Notes: a model not told the origin generated them from the letters alone. DNA of 64,000 bases from DASRHT01 sp035293765 (GCA_035293765.1 DATGMF010000044.1:1-64000); one strand, 5' to 3'. Shown: positions 17,198 to 27,452, counted from the first letter of the stretch. Numbers and translations are program-made.

Positions 17198-18100
17198 TCA
17201 GGACTGATGAGAAACCCAACGAGAAAAGATGGCTGTAGAAAGCTGTCGTCCTCTACTCTGCTCAATCAGTGTCATCTCACCCGAAATCGTAGAACCATCA
17301 TAGCCAGCAAACATCTCCTCTAAAGTATACTGTAAACTTAATGCTGAAACCCTGATAGCATAAGCAGTTAAAACAGCAAACAAGGGTTGTTTACTGAGCA
17401 GAGAACGGCATATTTTAAGCAATACCGGTAGCGAGTCATAAAGCTTCCATATTTCATCTTTCGGACCGCGACCGAATTTGGGTGGGTCGATAATCAATCC
17501 GTCATAGTGAATTTGCCGCCGTACTTCCCGTTGCACATATTTAAGCGCGTCGTCAACGATCCAACGGATAGGCTGATCTCCTAATCCTGAAAGCATCTGA
17601 TTTTCCCGCGCCCAGCTAACGGCCTGTTTCGAGGCATCCACATGAGTCACATGAGCGCCCGCTTTGGCCGCAACCAGCGTCGCCAGACCAGTATAGCCAA
17701 AAAGGTTAAGAATCCTAACCGGTCTGTTCGCTCTTTGAATGGTTTCGCTGAGCCAATCCCATTGGCTCGCTTGCTCGGGAAAGACTCCTAAATGGCGGAA
17801 AGAAGTAATTTTAGACCAAAAACTCATCGTTTTATAATGCATCACCCATTGGGGCTCTACGGAGCGATTAAATTGCCATTTACCGCCCTCTTCACTATCG
17901 CCACCCCGGAATATGGCATCAGCGGCTCTCCATGTTTCCTGCGGCAAGGCAGGCAGCCACAAAGCTTGAGGCTCTGGTCGAACAAACCTATACGGGCCAA
18001 ACTGCTCTAGCTTAGCGCCTGCGCCACTGTCTAGCAGCGCATAGTCGATCCAATTGGATGGTGAGAGGAAAACAAACGTAAAATGTGATTTAGTATCCAT
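17198..18100 (-). CDS. RlmI-like SAM-dependent methyltransferase
   Basis: A 300-residue class I methyltransferase. Motif I is ILNLFGYTGLATLVAAKAGA (residues ~131-150), followed by VTHVDASKQAVSWARENQ. The catalytic/substrate motif is LIIDPPKFGRG, typical of rRNA m5C or N-methyltransferases of the RlmI/RlmK group. It lacks the N-terminal PUA domain of RlmI, so it is a short form of the family. It lies upstream of the SpoU gene on the same strand with an 84-bp gap; the pair may form a small RNA-modification operon. Confidence 0.8.
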   Translation of the reverse strand: MDTKSHFTFVFLSPSNWIDYALLDSGAGAKLEQFGPYRFVRPEPQALWLPALPQETWRAADAIFRGGDSEEGGKWQFNRSVEPQWVMHYKTMSFWSKITSFRHLGVFPEQASQWDWLSETIQRANRPVRILNLFGYTGLATLVAAKAGAHVTHVDASKQAVSWARENQMLSGLGDQPIRWIVDDALKYVQREVRRQIHYDGLIIDPPKFGRGPKDEIWKLYDSLPVLLKICRSLLSKQPLFAVLTAYAIRVSALSLQYTLEEMFAGYDGSTISGEMTLIEQSRGRQLSTAIFSRWVSHQS

Positions 18101-18230
18101 AGTTCATAATACTACCAATAAATTAACTCTGGTCACGAAATATGTGAACATTTTAACTGATGCTGTTCTGCTCGTCAACATCCTGATTATCATGAGCCAG
18201 GGCTGTTAAGGCTGCCGACGGTCTCGGCCC

Positions 18231-19974
18231 GACACCATGCCGCGTTGTGGCTCTTCCGCACTTTGCGTGCTAGCATACAACCCATAATCGTAGATAAAGT
18301 GAGAGGAAATATTTCCTTCTCTCAAACAGTATCCACGGGGGGCATCTCCTAACACATGCTTCAGTTTACGTTCGCCGGTTTTGAGGTCCAGCAGATTACC
18401 AAAGTCGAGACTATGCTGACGATTACCGCTCGCGCACTCACGAAAACGAGGGTTTGTCCTTCCTGTAGTGAGGAAACGAGCCGCATCCATAGCGACTACC
18501 AACGGCACCCTCAAGATTTGCCGATCAGCGGCCTCCAGGTTCAACTGATCTTACGCGTGCGGCGTTTTCGCTGCCTCAATTCACAGTGTGCTCGGCAAAC
18601 ATTCGCTGAGCGCTTACCAGAATTGCCGGTCGCAGCCAGGCAAACCGGCCGTTTGGGAATCATTGTGGAGAGCATTGCTGTCGTTCTGAGCGGGCAAGCT
18701 GGCTCACGGCTGGCTGAGCAATTAGCCATGCCGGTGAGTGCCGATACGCTTCTCCGACGAGCCAAAAAGAAGAGCCCGGCGCTCCCCACTCCCCGAGTCC
18801 TTGGGGTGGACGATTTCGCTTTTCGACGAGGACACACCTATGGAACGATCCTCGTCAATTTAGAAACACATCGGCCAGTAGACTTGCTCGAAGACCGCAG
18901 CGCAGCATCCCTTGCCCAATGGCTCAGGCAACACCCGGGTGTGGAAATCATCAGCCGAGACCGTTCCAAAGACTATCAGCGTGGAGCAACTGACGGCGCT
19001 CCAGCCGCCCAGCAGGTCATTGATCGTTGGCATCTCTTAAAAAATCTTCGGGAAGCCATCGAGCGCTTCCTCAGTCATACCCAGATGCCGACAGAGATAA
19101 GTGAGGACGACAGGCTTATCATCTCGCCCCGTCAAAAAAGAACCGGTGGCGAGCGAGTCCGTGCCGAGGGATCACGACAGAGGCGACTTGCGCTCTATCA
19201 GCAAGTCAACGAACTTTATCAGCAAGGAGGGACTCTCCTGGGGATTGCCAGGCAACTCCACCTTGGTCATCGCAGGGTGCGCCACTTTGTCCGATCTCCC
19301 CATTTCCCAGAATGGGGCAAACCTGCACGTACCAAGAGCGCGATTGATCCCTATCGCACGTATTTGCAAGAACGGTGGCAACAGGGATGCCAGGAGACTG
19401 GTCCCTTATGGCAAGAGTTGCAAGCGCGCGGCTTTACCGGCAGTCGCATGATGGTCTATCGATGGATTCAGGTGCAAAGAGAGAAGCCAGCTTCGACTCC
19501 TGTTCTCATGCAGGAGCAGGCGAACAGGACATCTCAAAGCATAGCTCCGCGCCACCTCGCCTGGCTGTTTCTTCGTGATCCTGAACATCTGGAACCACAG
19601 GACAAGCAGACGCTCTCCCTCATCCGAAAATCACAGCAGATCGAAATGGCCTATGGATTGGCCCAACACGTTGTCACCTTGCTCAAAGCGCGCAATGCTC
19701 AACCGCCGGACACCTGGCTCTGGGACTGCCGACAGAGCGGGATCAGCGACCTGGTCACCTTTGCTCAGGGATTGGAGAAAGAGGGCTCGGCTCTGCACGC
19801 GGCCTTCACCCTCCCGTACAGCAATGGGCCTGTTGAGGGAAAAATTCATAAGCTGAAATATATTAAGCGCTCGATGTATGGCCGAAGCGGGTTTCCGCTT
19901 TTACGTCAAAAGGTTTTGAAGGCGGCATGAGATCGCACGCAAAGTGCGGAAGAGCCATAACACGGCATGGTGTC
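18231..19974 (+). mobile_element. ISL3-family insertion sequence
   Basis: A ~1744-bp element bounded by long, near-perfect terminal inverted repeats of about 40 bp (18231-18270 and 19935-19974, two mismatches). Their inner part reads GGCTCTTCCGCACTTTGCGT, typical of ISL3-type ends. It carries one intact transposase. I could not find the 8-bp target duplication usual for this family. The right end lies only 27 bp beyond the 3' end of a truncated NRPS gene. Confidence 0.88.
18356..19930 (+). CDS. ISL3-family transposase
   Basis: A 524-residue transposase, apparently full length. It has an N-terminal zinc-finger-like region (VCPSCSEETSRIHSDY), then ISL3 core blocks: VLGVDDFAFRRGHTYGT (first Asp), IISRDRSKDYQRGA (second Asp), VIDRWHLLKNL, and the late SNGPVEGKIHKLKYIKRSM containing the catalytic Glu. 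It moves the element by DNA cleavage at the terminal inverted repeats. The absence of frameshifts suggests recent insertion or continuing activity. Confidence 0.9.
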   Translation: MLQFTFAGFEVQQITKVETMLTITARALTKTRVCPSCSEETSRIHSDYQRHPQDLPISGLQVQLILRVRRFRCLNSQCARQTFAERLPELPVAARQTGRLGIIVESIAVVLSGQAGSRLAEQLAMPVSADTLLRRAKKKSPALPTPRVLGVDDFAFRRGHTYGTILVNLETHRPVDLLEDRSAASLAQWLRQHPGVEIISRDRSKDYQRGATDGAPAAQQVIDRWHLLKNLREAIERFLSHTQMPTEISEDDRLIISPRQKRTGGERVRAEGSRQRRLALYQQVNELYQQGGTLLGIARQLHLGHRRVRHFVRSPHFPEWGKPARTKSAIDPYRTYLQERWQQGCQETGPLWQELQARGFTGSRMMVYRWIQVQREKPASTPVLMQEQANRTSQSIAPRHLAWLFLRDPEHLEPQDKQTLSLIRKSQQIEMAYGLAQHVVTLLKARNAQPPDTWLWDCRQSGISDLVTFAQGLEKEGSALHAAFTLPYSNGPVEGKIHKLKYIKRSMYGRSGFPLLRQKVLKAA

Positions 19975-20001
19975 CAAGACTGTGCCTCTTCACATAAGTG
20001 A

Positions 20002-23000
20002 TTAACAGTACCGCTGCTGCACTTCTTCTAGGCAATATTTTAATTGTTCTGCCAGGCGCCGCACAACTGGCTCTTCTAGCATAGTAACGTGAGTTCCTAG
20101 AAGTACTCGGACATCTACGGCTTGTGCTGTAAACTCTTCCCATCCCAGAGTAAGATCAGTGACTCCTCCATCAGCTACCGTACTATTGATCTGGTCTACG
20201 ACTCGTAACAAAGTTATACGACCAGGGTAGACTACATTCGGCAGGTAGGTTTGTCCCGCTTTCAAATGGGCCAGATCAAATTGTATATAACGATGCAAAA
20301 CCTCAATAGGAGTGCCTGGCGGTACAAAGTTTACCGCTCGTGCAAATTCTAAGAAGTATTGCAATCGCTCTTGTTGTGTCAGCAGACGCACTTCGGCATC
20401 TGATAACAATCTGGGAAGTTGCGCATTTGGAAATTTATTCAAGAAACGACCTGCCAGGTATTCAGCCAAAAAGGCAATAGCTTCTGCCTCGTCCTCATCA
20501 GCAAGTTTGCTCATTCGTGAAGGAGCTAGGGTATCTAGCAAAACAAGTAGCGCGACTTCATGTCCTTGTTGCTGTAACCTATAAGCCATCTCGAAGGCTA
20601 TACTTCCTCCAAGTGACCATCCTCCTAAACAGTACGGTCCCTGCGCTTGAAAATCAAGAAGTGCTTGTATATATCGCTCTGCCAGATCCTCAACCCTGAT
20701 CGAAGGCTCCTGGTCGGAGAGGAAAGGCTCTTCAAAGGCATAAAAAGGCTGATCCGAGCCTATATGACGTGCCAGGTCCAGATAACAAAGGACTTCTCCT
20801 CCACGCGGATGTACGCAATAAAAAGGAATTTTCGAGCCATGGGGTTGGAGCCCAACTAAAGGAGATCGTTGACGAGAATAGCTTTGCTCCCAAAGAACGC
20901 TCGCTAGCTGTTCAACGGTTGCCGCCTTGAAAAGGGCAGAAAGGGGAATTTGCTGGTTAAATTGCTTCTGAATTTCCATCACTAATCGTACTCTTAAGAG
21001 GGAATGTCCTCCTAATTCAAAAAAGTTCTCATTGAGACCAATGGGATGTACATTCAAAAGATCCTCGAAGAGCTGTAAAAGTTGCAGTTCTAATGTTGTA
21101 CGGGGAGTTTCGAACGTCTGCTCTTGTCCAGAGTCTGTTTGGTGAGGTGAAGGTAATGCCTGACGGTCTAGTTTGCCATTAGGTAGAAGTGGTATTTTCT
21201 CAAGGGGGATAAAAGCCGAAGGTACCATATAATCAGGCAGCAGTTCTTTAAGAAATTCACGCAATTCATAGGAGGTGGGTGAGCAGTCTTGAGAGGGAAC
21301 GAAATAGGCAACCAGGCGCTTTTCTTCAGCAACATCTTCTCTTACCTGGATGACAACGTCTTCTAGAGCGTGATGCTGACTAAGGACTGCTTCGATTTCG
21401 CCCAATTCGATACGGTATCCGCGTATCTTTACCTGCTGATCGATACGTCTCAGAAACTCAATTGTTCCATTAGAATGGTAGCGAGTTAGATCGCTGGTTT
21501 TATAAAATCTTGCTCCTGGCACTTTGCTAAAAGGATTAGGAATAAACCTCTCAGCAGTAAGATCTGCTTGATGAAGGTATCCGCGTGCCAGGCTAGGCCC
21601 GCCAACGTACAGTTCGCCAGGAACTCCGCTTGGAATTGGTTTAAGAGAAGCATCTAGTATATACACCTGGGTATTAGCAATGGGGCATCCAATGAAAGGC
21701 AATAGGCTAGCTTGTTCGCTAGAGGTAACAGAACCAGAGGTCGTTACGACAGTGTTTTCTGTTGGTCCGTAGTTGTTCACTAAAACAAAAGGAAGAGAGG
21801 GGGAGGGATAGGTGTGAAGGACATCTCCTCCTGTGAGCAACACTCGTAAAGCCAACTTATCAGGCCAATCCAGCATCAAAATACTTTCTGCAAGTGGCGT
21901 TGGTAGAAAGCTGATAGTAATGGCGTTGTATATCAGCCAATTGCGTAACTGCAAAGCGGAAATTCTGATTTCCTCATCGGGTATGTAAATGCAGGCTCCT
22001 ACTGCAAGATATGGCCATAATTCCCAAACAGAAGCATCAAAGGCAGGTGCAGCCACCAGAGTTGCATGATCTCGCGATGATATCAGAAATGCTTGTTGAT
22101 GCCAGAAGACAAGATTCAAAAGCCCTTCGTGTTGTAATAGGACCCCCTTAGGAGTCCCCGTAGAACCAGAAGTATAGATAACATATGCCAGGTTGCTAGA
22201 ACTCACTAAACTGCTTGGATTGTCTGCGCTTTCGTGCGCAATGGTCTGCCAGTCAGCATCAAGATAGAAAGTACGTATTTGCAGGCTTGGCAGTTGTTCA
22301 GCGAACCGCTGTTGAGAAAGCAACATACATATATGACTATTCTGTAGGATGTAGGTAAGTCGCTCCTTAGGATAAGCAGGGTCGAGGGGGACATAAGCTC
22401 CTCCGGCCTTTAAAATTCCTAATAGTCCTGCCAGCATGTCCAGTGAGCGTTCCACGCAGATCCCGACCAGCACTTCAGGACCCACACCTTGCTGTTGTAA
22501 ATAGTGGGAGAGTTGGTTGGCACGTCGGTTCAGTTCATCGTAGGTTTGGTGATTGTCGCCATCTACGGCGACAACGGTATCTGGTGTTTGCTCAGCCCGC
22601 ATCTCGAACAAATGATGAATGCATTGATCTTGCGGATAGTGGGTTGTAGTCGCATTCCAGGCAAACAGTAGATGTTGCTGCTCCTCCTGCGTCAACAGAG
22701 GTATTTCGTCGATGCGCTGCTTTGGATTGACACTGATACTCTGTAAAAGATTTTGATAATACTTGGCCATACGCTGAATGGTAGCGGCTACAAATAAGTC
22801 GGTATTATACTCCCAGAGAAAAGTAATACCTTTCTCTTCTGTTTCAGTTTGCGTTCCAATCAGTTGTTCTGCATGTGGAATCACTACAATATTGATATCA
22901 AATTTGGCTGAGTGATTGCTCAAGCCCTCGATCACCTCTACTTGCAAATCAGGCAGATTGAGACTTGGCAATGGGGAATCGTGGAAGCTAAAGGCAGCCT

Positions 23001-24819
23001 GGTACAGTGGAGAGTGGCTGAGACTACGTTCTGGTTGCAACGCTTCCACAACTTTGCCAAAGGGCAGGTCCTGGTGGGCATATGCTTCCAGCGTTATTTC
23101 GCGCACGCGTCTGAGCAGCTCTTGAAAGGTAGGTCGGCCAGAAAGATCAATACGCAGCGCAAGCGTATTGATAATCATACCGATGAGAGGCTCTGCCTCT
23201 TGCCAACGGCGATTGGCGATACCGGTGCCAATACAGAGATCATCTTGATTGGTATAACGATGGAGGAGCGTGAAAAAGGCCCCCAACAGCAACATGTAGA
23301 GGGTGACACCTTCCTGCCGACAGCATACGCGTAGCGCCTCCGAGAGAAATACAGGCAGTTCAATGCGCAGGACTTCTCCCTTAAAGCCGAGAACCGCAGG
23401 ACGAGGACGATCAGTAGGCAAGTTCAGCAGGGCGGGACTTCCAGCTAATTTTTGCTTCCAATAGACGAGCTGTTCCTCAGCTTCTTTACCACCCATCCAC
23501 TGACGTTGCCATTGCGCGAAGTCTGCGAATTGAATAGCCAGGTCAGGCAATGAAGAAGGCTTTCCGGCGGCGAATGCAGTATAGAGTTCCTGTAATTCAT
23601 ACAGGAAAACCGTGAATGACCAACCATCATGCACCAGGTGATGTTCCACATGCAGTAAGATATGCTCTTTTTCGCTCAAGCGGAGGAGCGTCCATCTTAC
23701 AAGAGGAAGCTCTGTGATAGCGAAAGGTTTCTGAAACTCTTCATCCATCAGATGCTGTATGGCCAGTTCACGTTCTTGCTCTGTTTCCAATTTGAGATCA
23801 ATAAGCAGGAGCTTGACCGCCTGGGGCCGGTGAATAAGTTGGATAGGATGGCCATCTACAGTAGGAAATGTTGTCCTGAAGATTTCATGACGCCGTACTA
23901 TCTCGCTCAGGCTGGCCTCTAATGCCGCTACATCGAGCCGACCTGTCAATCGCAGCATCGCCTGAGCGTTATACGCCATATTGGTAGGCTCAAGCTGTTG
24001 CAGGAACCAGACGCGTTCCTGCGAAAAAGAAAGAGGTAGATTGTCTCCACGCGGGAGGCGCTGGATAGACGGGATCGGTGAGCGTTGTATGGCATTACGC
24101 TCGATATAGCTGGCCAAATCCTCAATGGTAGAATGGGTAAATAAAATAGTGAGAGGTACCTCCACCTGAAGGCTGCTTCGTATTCGCACTGCGATTTGCG
24201 TTGCTAATAGGGAATGCCCTCCTAACATAAAAAAGCTATCGTGAATACCCACTCGATCCAGGTGGAGCATTTCACACCAGATCTGTGCCAGAGCTTTTTC
24301 GCACGATGTGCGAGGTGAGACAAATGCCTCTAAGAATGCAAGGCTCTGTGAATCGGGGGCTGGTAGCGCTCTACGATCTATCTTCCCATTCGGAGTGAGC
24401 GGCCACTCTTTGAGTACAACAAAGGCACTCGGAAGCATGTGGCTGGGCAAGGTAGCCTTCAAATCAGCAGGTAATGTCCTGAAAATGGGAGCATACTTTT
24501 GGTTTACAATGATATAAGCTACCAGACGGCGTTCTCCGGGTTCATCCTCACGGACAACGACCACGGCCTCGCCTACCGCCGGATGAGCGTGTAAGATTGC
24601 TTCTATCTCTCCTAACTCAATGCGAAAACCCCGTAGCTTGACTTGGGTATCGCTACGGCCAAGAAATTGGACCTGCCCGTCAACGAGATAGCGGGCAAGA
24701 TCTCCTGTTTTGTAAAGACGCATGCCCGGCTCATCCCCGAATGGATCAGGAATGAATCGCTCCGCTTTTATTCGGGGGGACTTATGAGATTCTTGGTCAG
24801 TAATGCTATAAATAGGCAT
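20002..24819 (-). CDS. NRPS, 5'-truncated: A(C-term)-PCP-C-A(Leu)-PCP-TE
   Basis: A 1605-residue nonribosomal peptide synthetase fragment. It opens inside an adenylation domain (ERFIPDPFGDEPGMRLYKTGD, A7 region), so the A1-A6 part and anything upstream are missing. Then come PCP1 (LGGHSLLATQ, Ser ~202), a condensation domain with intact EHHLVHDG (~395), a complete A domain (FDASVWELW at ~927), PCP2 (LGGHSLLRV, ~1271) and a thioesterase with GGWSLGG (~1402). Specificity residues by PheA alignment read DAWFLGNVV(K), the classic Leu code. As it stands it probably cannot start synthesis. The start overlaps the divergent MFS gene by 36 bp. Confidence 0.88.
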   Translation of the reverse strand: MPIYSITDQESHKSPRIKAERFIPDPFGDEPGMRLYKTGDLARYLVDGQVQFLGRSDTQVKLRGFRIELGEIEAILHAHPAVGEAVVVVREDEPGERRLVAYIIVNQKYAPIFRTLPADLKATLPSHMLPSAFVVLKEWPLTPNGKIDRRALPAPDSQSLAFLEAFVSPRTSCEKALAQIWCEMLHLDRVGIHDSFFMLGGHSLLATQIAVRIRSSLQVEVPLTILFTHSTIEDLASYIERNAIQRSPIPSIQRLPRGDNLPLSFSQERVWFLQQLEPTNMAYNAQAMLRLTGRLDVAALEASLSEIVRRHEIFRTTFPTVDGHPIQLIHRPQAVKLLLIDLKLETEQERELAIQHLMDEEFQKPFAITELPLVRWTLLRLSEKEHILLHVEHHLVHDGWSFTVFLYELQELYTAFAAGKPSSLPDLAIQFADFAQWQRQWMGGKEAEEQLVYWKQKLAGSPALLNLPTDRPRPAVLGFKGEVLRIELPVFLSEALRVCCRQEGVTLYMLLLGAFFTLLHRYTNQDDLCIGTGIANRRWQEAEPLIGMIINTLALRIDLSGRPTFQELLRRVREITLEAYAHQDLPFGKVVEALQPERSLSHSPLYQAAFSFHDSPLPSLNLPDLQVEVIEGLSNHSAKFDINIVVIPHAEQLIGTQTETEEKGITFLWEYNTDLFVAATIQRMAKYYQNLLQSISVNPKQRIDEIPLLTQEEQQHLLFAWNATTTHYPQDQCIHHLFEMRAEQTPDTVVAVDGDNHQTYDELNRRANQLSHYLQQQGVGPEVLVGICVERSLDMLAGLLGILKAGGAYVPLDPAYPKERLTYILQNSHICMLLSQQRFAEQLPSLQIRTFYLDADWQTIAHESADNPSSLVSSSNLAYVIYTSGSTGTPKGVLLQHEGLLNLVFWHQQAFLISSRDHATLVAAPAFDASVWELWPYLAVGACIYIPDEEIRISALQLRNWLIYNAITISFLPTPLAESILMLDWPDKLALRVLLTGGDVLHTYPSPSLPFVLVNNYGPTENTVVTTSGSVTSSEQASLLPFIGCPIANTQVYILDASLKPIPSGVPGELYVGGPSLARGYLHQADLTAERFIPNPFSKVPGARFYKTSDLTRYHSNGTIEFLRRIDQQVKIRGYRIELGEIEAVLSQHHALEDVVIQVREDVAEEKRLVAYFVPSQDCSPTSYELREFLKELLPDYMVPSAFIPLEKIPLLPNGKLDRQALPSPHQTDSGQEQTFETPRTTLELQLLQLFEDLLNVHPIGLNENFFELGGHSLLRVRLVMEIQKQFNQQIPLSALFKAATVEQLASVLWEQSYSRQRSPLVGLQPHGSKIPFYCVHPRGGEVLCYLDLARHIGSDQPFYAFEEPFLSDQEPSIRVEDLAERYIQALLDFQAQGPYCLGGWSLGGSIAFEMAYRLQQQGHEVALLVLLDTLAPSRMSKLADEDEAEAIAFLAEYLAGRFLNKFPNAQLPRLLSDAEVRLLTQQERLQYFLEFARAVNFVPPGTPIEVLHRYIQFDLAHLKAGQTYLPNVVYPGRITLLRVVDQINSTVADGGVTDLTLGWEEFTAQAVDVRVLLGTHVTMLEEPVVRRLAEQLKYCLEEVQQRYC

Positions 24820-26055
24820 ATTCGGGGATTTAATAGTAACTTTTGGAAATATTGGCTCGGACAGAGTATTTCGAATCTTGGTAACTCCTTTACACTCTTT
24901 GCCTTGCCATTACTCGTTTTCAAACTCACTGGCTCACCTCTCGATCTGGCTTTTGCGACTGTGGCAAGTAATCTTCCATATCCACTCTTTGGACTTGTAC
25001 TAGGCGCCTGGGTTGATCGGGTCAGGCGTCGCCAACTGATGATTAGCGTTGATATTGCACGCGCATTAATTATTGCTTTAATTCCCCTCCTCGCAGTTTT
25101 TGGCCTGCTTTCTGTTTGGTGGATCTATCTGGTAGGCTTCACGGTTTCCACTTTATCAATATGTTTCGACGCGGGTGAGTTTGCCGCGATTCCCAGTTTA
25201 GTTGAGCAAGATTACCTTGTCGTTGCAAATGGGCGGCTTCAAGCCAGCTATTCTGCAGCAGCAGTGCTTGGACCTCTTCTGGCGGGTCTTTTAGCCGCGT
25301 TGTTTCCTCTACCGACAATCTTACTTTTTGACGCGTTTTCATTTCTCATTTCAGCATTTTCTTTAGCTCTGATTGAAATTAGCTTCAATCAGCAAGAAAG
25401 CGAAGATAAGCAAGAGACTACGAAACTTTACCAAGAAGTTTTTGAGGGGCTACGTTACATCCTGAGTCATCCAGTGCTTCGCGCTATTTCGGTGATGATG
25501 GCCCTGATTAACTTTGTAGATATCACCATCGGCACACAACTCGTATTTTTTGCTAAACACCAACTTCAAGCTAGCGATGCCCAGGTAGGTTTGCTTTACT
25601 CGGTGGGCGGTATTGGGGTGATTGTTCTCGCACTAGCAGCCGATCCACTAAGGAAAAGATGGTCTTTCAGCACTGTAGCACTAGGTGCTCTTATGGCCGA
25701 TGGATTGTTAACTGTTATTTTTGCATTTACAAGTTGGTATTGGATATCTCTGATTCTCTGGGCGAGCATCTCAGGTCTTGGCATTCTCTTCAATATCAAT
25801 ACAACTAGCTTACGCCAGACTATCGTTCCTAATCGTCTACTAGGACGCGTGCAGAGTGCTTCTGCTGTACTGGCGTGGTCGACTATTCCGTTGGGTACCT
25901 TCTTTGGAGGGTTGGTCGTTGAGCGTATTGGGAGCATAGCGATTGTTTATGGAGTTATCGGGTTGATAATTTTCCTGATCGCTTTCTCTTTCTCATTCAC
26001 GGCACTAGGGCATGCCAAACGCTATCTTATGTCAAAAGGGCAGACCGAGAGCTAA
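24784..26055 (+). CDS. MFS exporter
   Basis: A 423-residue major facilitator protein of the EntS/MFS_3 type with about 12 membrane spans, beginning FWKYWLGQSISNLGNSFTLF after a short polar N-terminus. The loop between TM2 and TM3 has LGAWVDRVRRRQLM, the MFS signature. The start at 24784 is preceded by GGGGGA; a longer reading from 24643 would be antisense to NRPS coding sequence and is not favoured. Its head-to-head overlap with the truncated NRPS suggests a rearrangement joined the two genes. Export of a siderophore- or peptide-type product is a reasonable guess. Confidence 0.82.
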   Translation: MRFLVSNAINRHIRGFNSNFWKYWLGQSISNLGNSFTLFALPLLVFKLTGSPLDLAFATVASNLPYPLFGLVLGAWVDRVRRRQLMISVDIARALIIALIPLLAVFGLLSVWWIYLVGFTVSTLSICFDAGEFAAIPSLVEQDYLVVANGRLQASYSAAAVLGPLLAGLLAALFPLPTILLFDAFSFLISAFSLALIEISFNQQESEDKQETTKLYQEVFEGLRYILSHPVLRAISVMMALINFVDITIGTQLVFFAKHQLQASDAQVGLLYSVGGIGVIVLALAADPLRKRWSFSTVALGALMADGLLTVIFAFTSWYWISLILWASISGLGILFNINTTSLRQTIVPNRLLGRVQSASAVLAWSTIPLGTFFGGLVVERIGSIAIVYGVIGLIIFLIAFSFSFTALGHAKRYLMSKGQTES

Positions 26056-26117
26056 GTTATAATTAGCTCTTCTAAGTACAAACCGGACTATTAGTTCATA
26101 GAAATGGAGCAAAAATC

Positions 26118-27452
26118 ATGCCGACGTCTAGTTCTCATAAGCACGTCATCCCCCGCGGACTAAGTCGAGATGAATTCTATGCACATCTCGGTCGTACTCC
26201 CCTTTTCGTTGCTGCTGGAGCGACCGAGTGGATGCCACAATTTGGTCGCAGTGATTTTGAGCAGCTTTGTTTATCACTCGATGCTGTCGGGGATACCATT
26301 GGTTTTAAAGACGATGCGCAGCCAACAGAGCGGCAATATGTAGAATCAAGGATAGCCTGGAAGCTATTTGAACAAGCAAAGGCTCAAGGTGGTAAACCGA
26401 CGATAGTGCTCGAACAGGTTGAACATGTCCATACCCCAACACGTCGGGTACTCCGGCAGTTTGACGTGCCCTGGCTCTGGTCACGGCTTCCTACAGTTTT
26501 TATGACCTATTCTTCACCGCAAGGAGGTATTGGCGTTCACTTTGATGACGATGATAATATTGTCGTACAAGTTCAAGGTAGCCGTCTTTGGCGTGTTTCG
26601 CGGGACCCAGTGATTCCCTCTTATCCAAATGTCTGGAATCATGATATAGGTATGAGATTGAATGAACAAAATTCGGATGAGTGGATCTTGGGACCTGGGG
26701 ACCTGCTCTATATCCCGCGCGGCCATTGGCATGAGGGGATTAGTTTGGAGGAATCGATCAGCGTGACCTTCGGCTGGGATAGTCTGCCCGCATTTGAAAT
26801 CCTGGCCCATATCCTGGTTCATAAAATGGTGACACAACCTTCCTTGCTTCACAATGAAACTTTGCCAGAAGCTCTTCACGACTTACTCAGTACCTCTGAA
26901 GGTATACCGGATACAATATTTTCTCCGGCATATAAAACTCTGGTTGCCTGTACTGGCACATATCTCAGCAAATTCTGCCCTGAAGATATTCGTTCCTATC
27001 AAGGAGAGACGCTATTCACACCCGACCCACGCAGGTTTTCGGAATCCATGCTTTCGTTCCTTCACGATCAGATGTCGCAGATTGCTCCAATAGCTTTCAC
27101 ACGCAACGATGTTCGCCTTGGCCTGGCTGCTTTTGTAAGTTATCCACTTGTTCCTCGGCCTGCAGCTAGCAAGAAGCGTCCACTCCATCTCGATTCGGTC
27201 CTGGTTCAGTCAGATGCAACAGTACTTTCCTATTCTGTAGCAGAAAAAGTTTGTACGTTGTTTGCGTTTGGGGAATCTTTCAATCTATCAGGCAAATGGG
27301 AACGCTTTTGTCAAAAAATATGTAACCAGCTTGAATTTTCAGTGAAAGAAGCATGGAGTTGGATACAACAAGAACGCTTGGAATCGTTAATTGAGGTGTT
27401 AACTTTGTTGGTCGAGCAGAGATTCCTTTTTCATCAAGAAGACGGCGCATGA
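26118..27452 (+). CDS. JmjC/ROXA-like cupin oxygenase
   Basis: A 444-residue protein of the JmjC-like cupin family (2-oxoglutarate/Fe(II) dioxygenases such as ribosomal oxygenases). The metal-binding HxD is in GIGVHFDDDDN (His141, Asp143), and the distal His in PRGHWHEGIS (probably His205). GDLLYIPRG is the classic cupin strand before it. The ~200-residue C-terminus contains helical winged-helix-like sequence. Related enzymes hydroxylate protein or peptide side chains. Its position next to an MFS exporter, an oxidoreductase and an NRPS fragment suggests peptide tailoring, but this is inference. Confidence 0.78.
   Translation: MPTSSSHKHVIPRGLSRDEFYAHLGRTPLFVAAGATEWMPQFGRSDFEQLCLSLDAVGDTIGFKDDAQPTERQYVESRIAWKLFEQAKAQGGKPTIVLEQVEHVHTPTRRVLRQFDVPWLWSRLPTVFMTYSSPQGGIGVHFDDDDNIVVQVQGSRLWRVSRDPVIPSYPNVWNHDIGMRLNEQNSDEWILGPGDLLYIPRGHWHEGISLEESISVTFGWDSLPAFEILAHILVHKMVTQPSLLHNETLPEALHDLLSTSEGIPDTIFSPAYKTLVACTGTYLSKFCPEDIRSYQGETLFTPDPRRFSESMLSFLHDQMSQIAPIAFTRNDVRLGLAAFVSYPLVPRPAASKKRPLHLDSVLVQSDATVLSYSVAEKVCTLFAFGESFNLSGKWERFCQKICNQLEFSVKEAWSWIQQERLESLIEVLTLLVEQRFLFHQEDGA

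Noticed and set aside
18223..19982. Target-site duplication of the ISL3 element
   Set aside because: The 8 bases outside the two ends (CTCGGCCC and CAAGACTG) do not match, so no duplication is claimed; later rearrangement or different ends are possible.
24643..24783. 47-residue N-terminal extension of the MFS exporter
   Set aside because: It would be translated from the antisense of conserved NRPS adenylation-domain sequence; the ATG at 24784 has a GGGGGA ribosome binding site.
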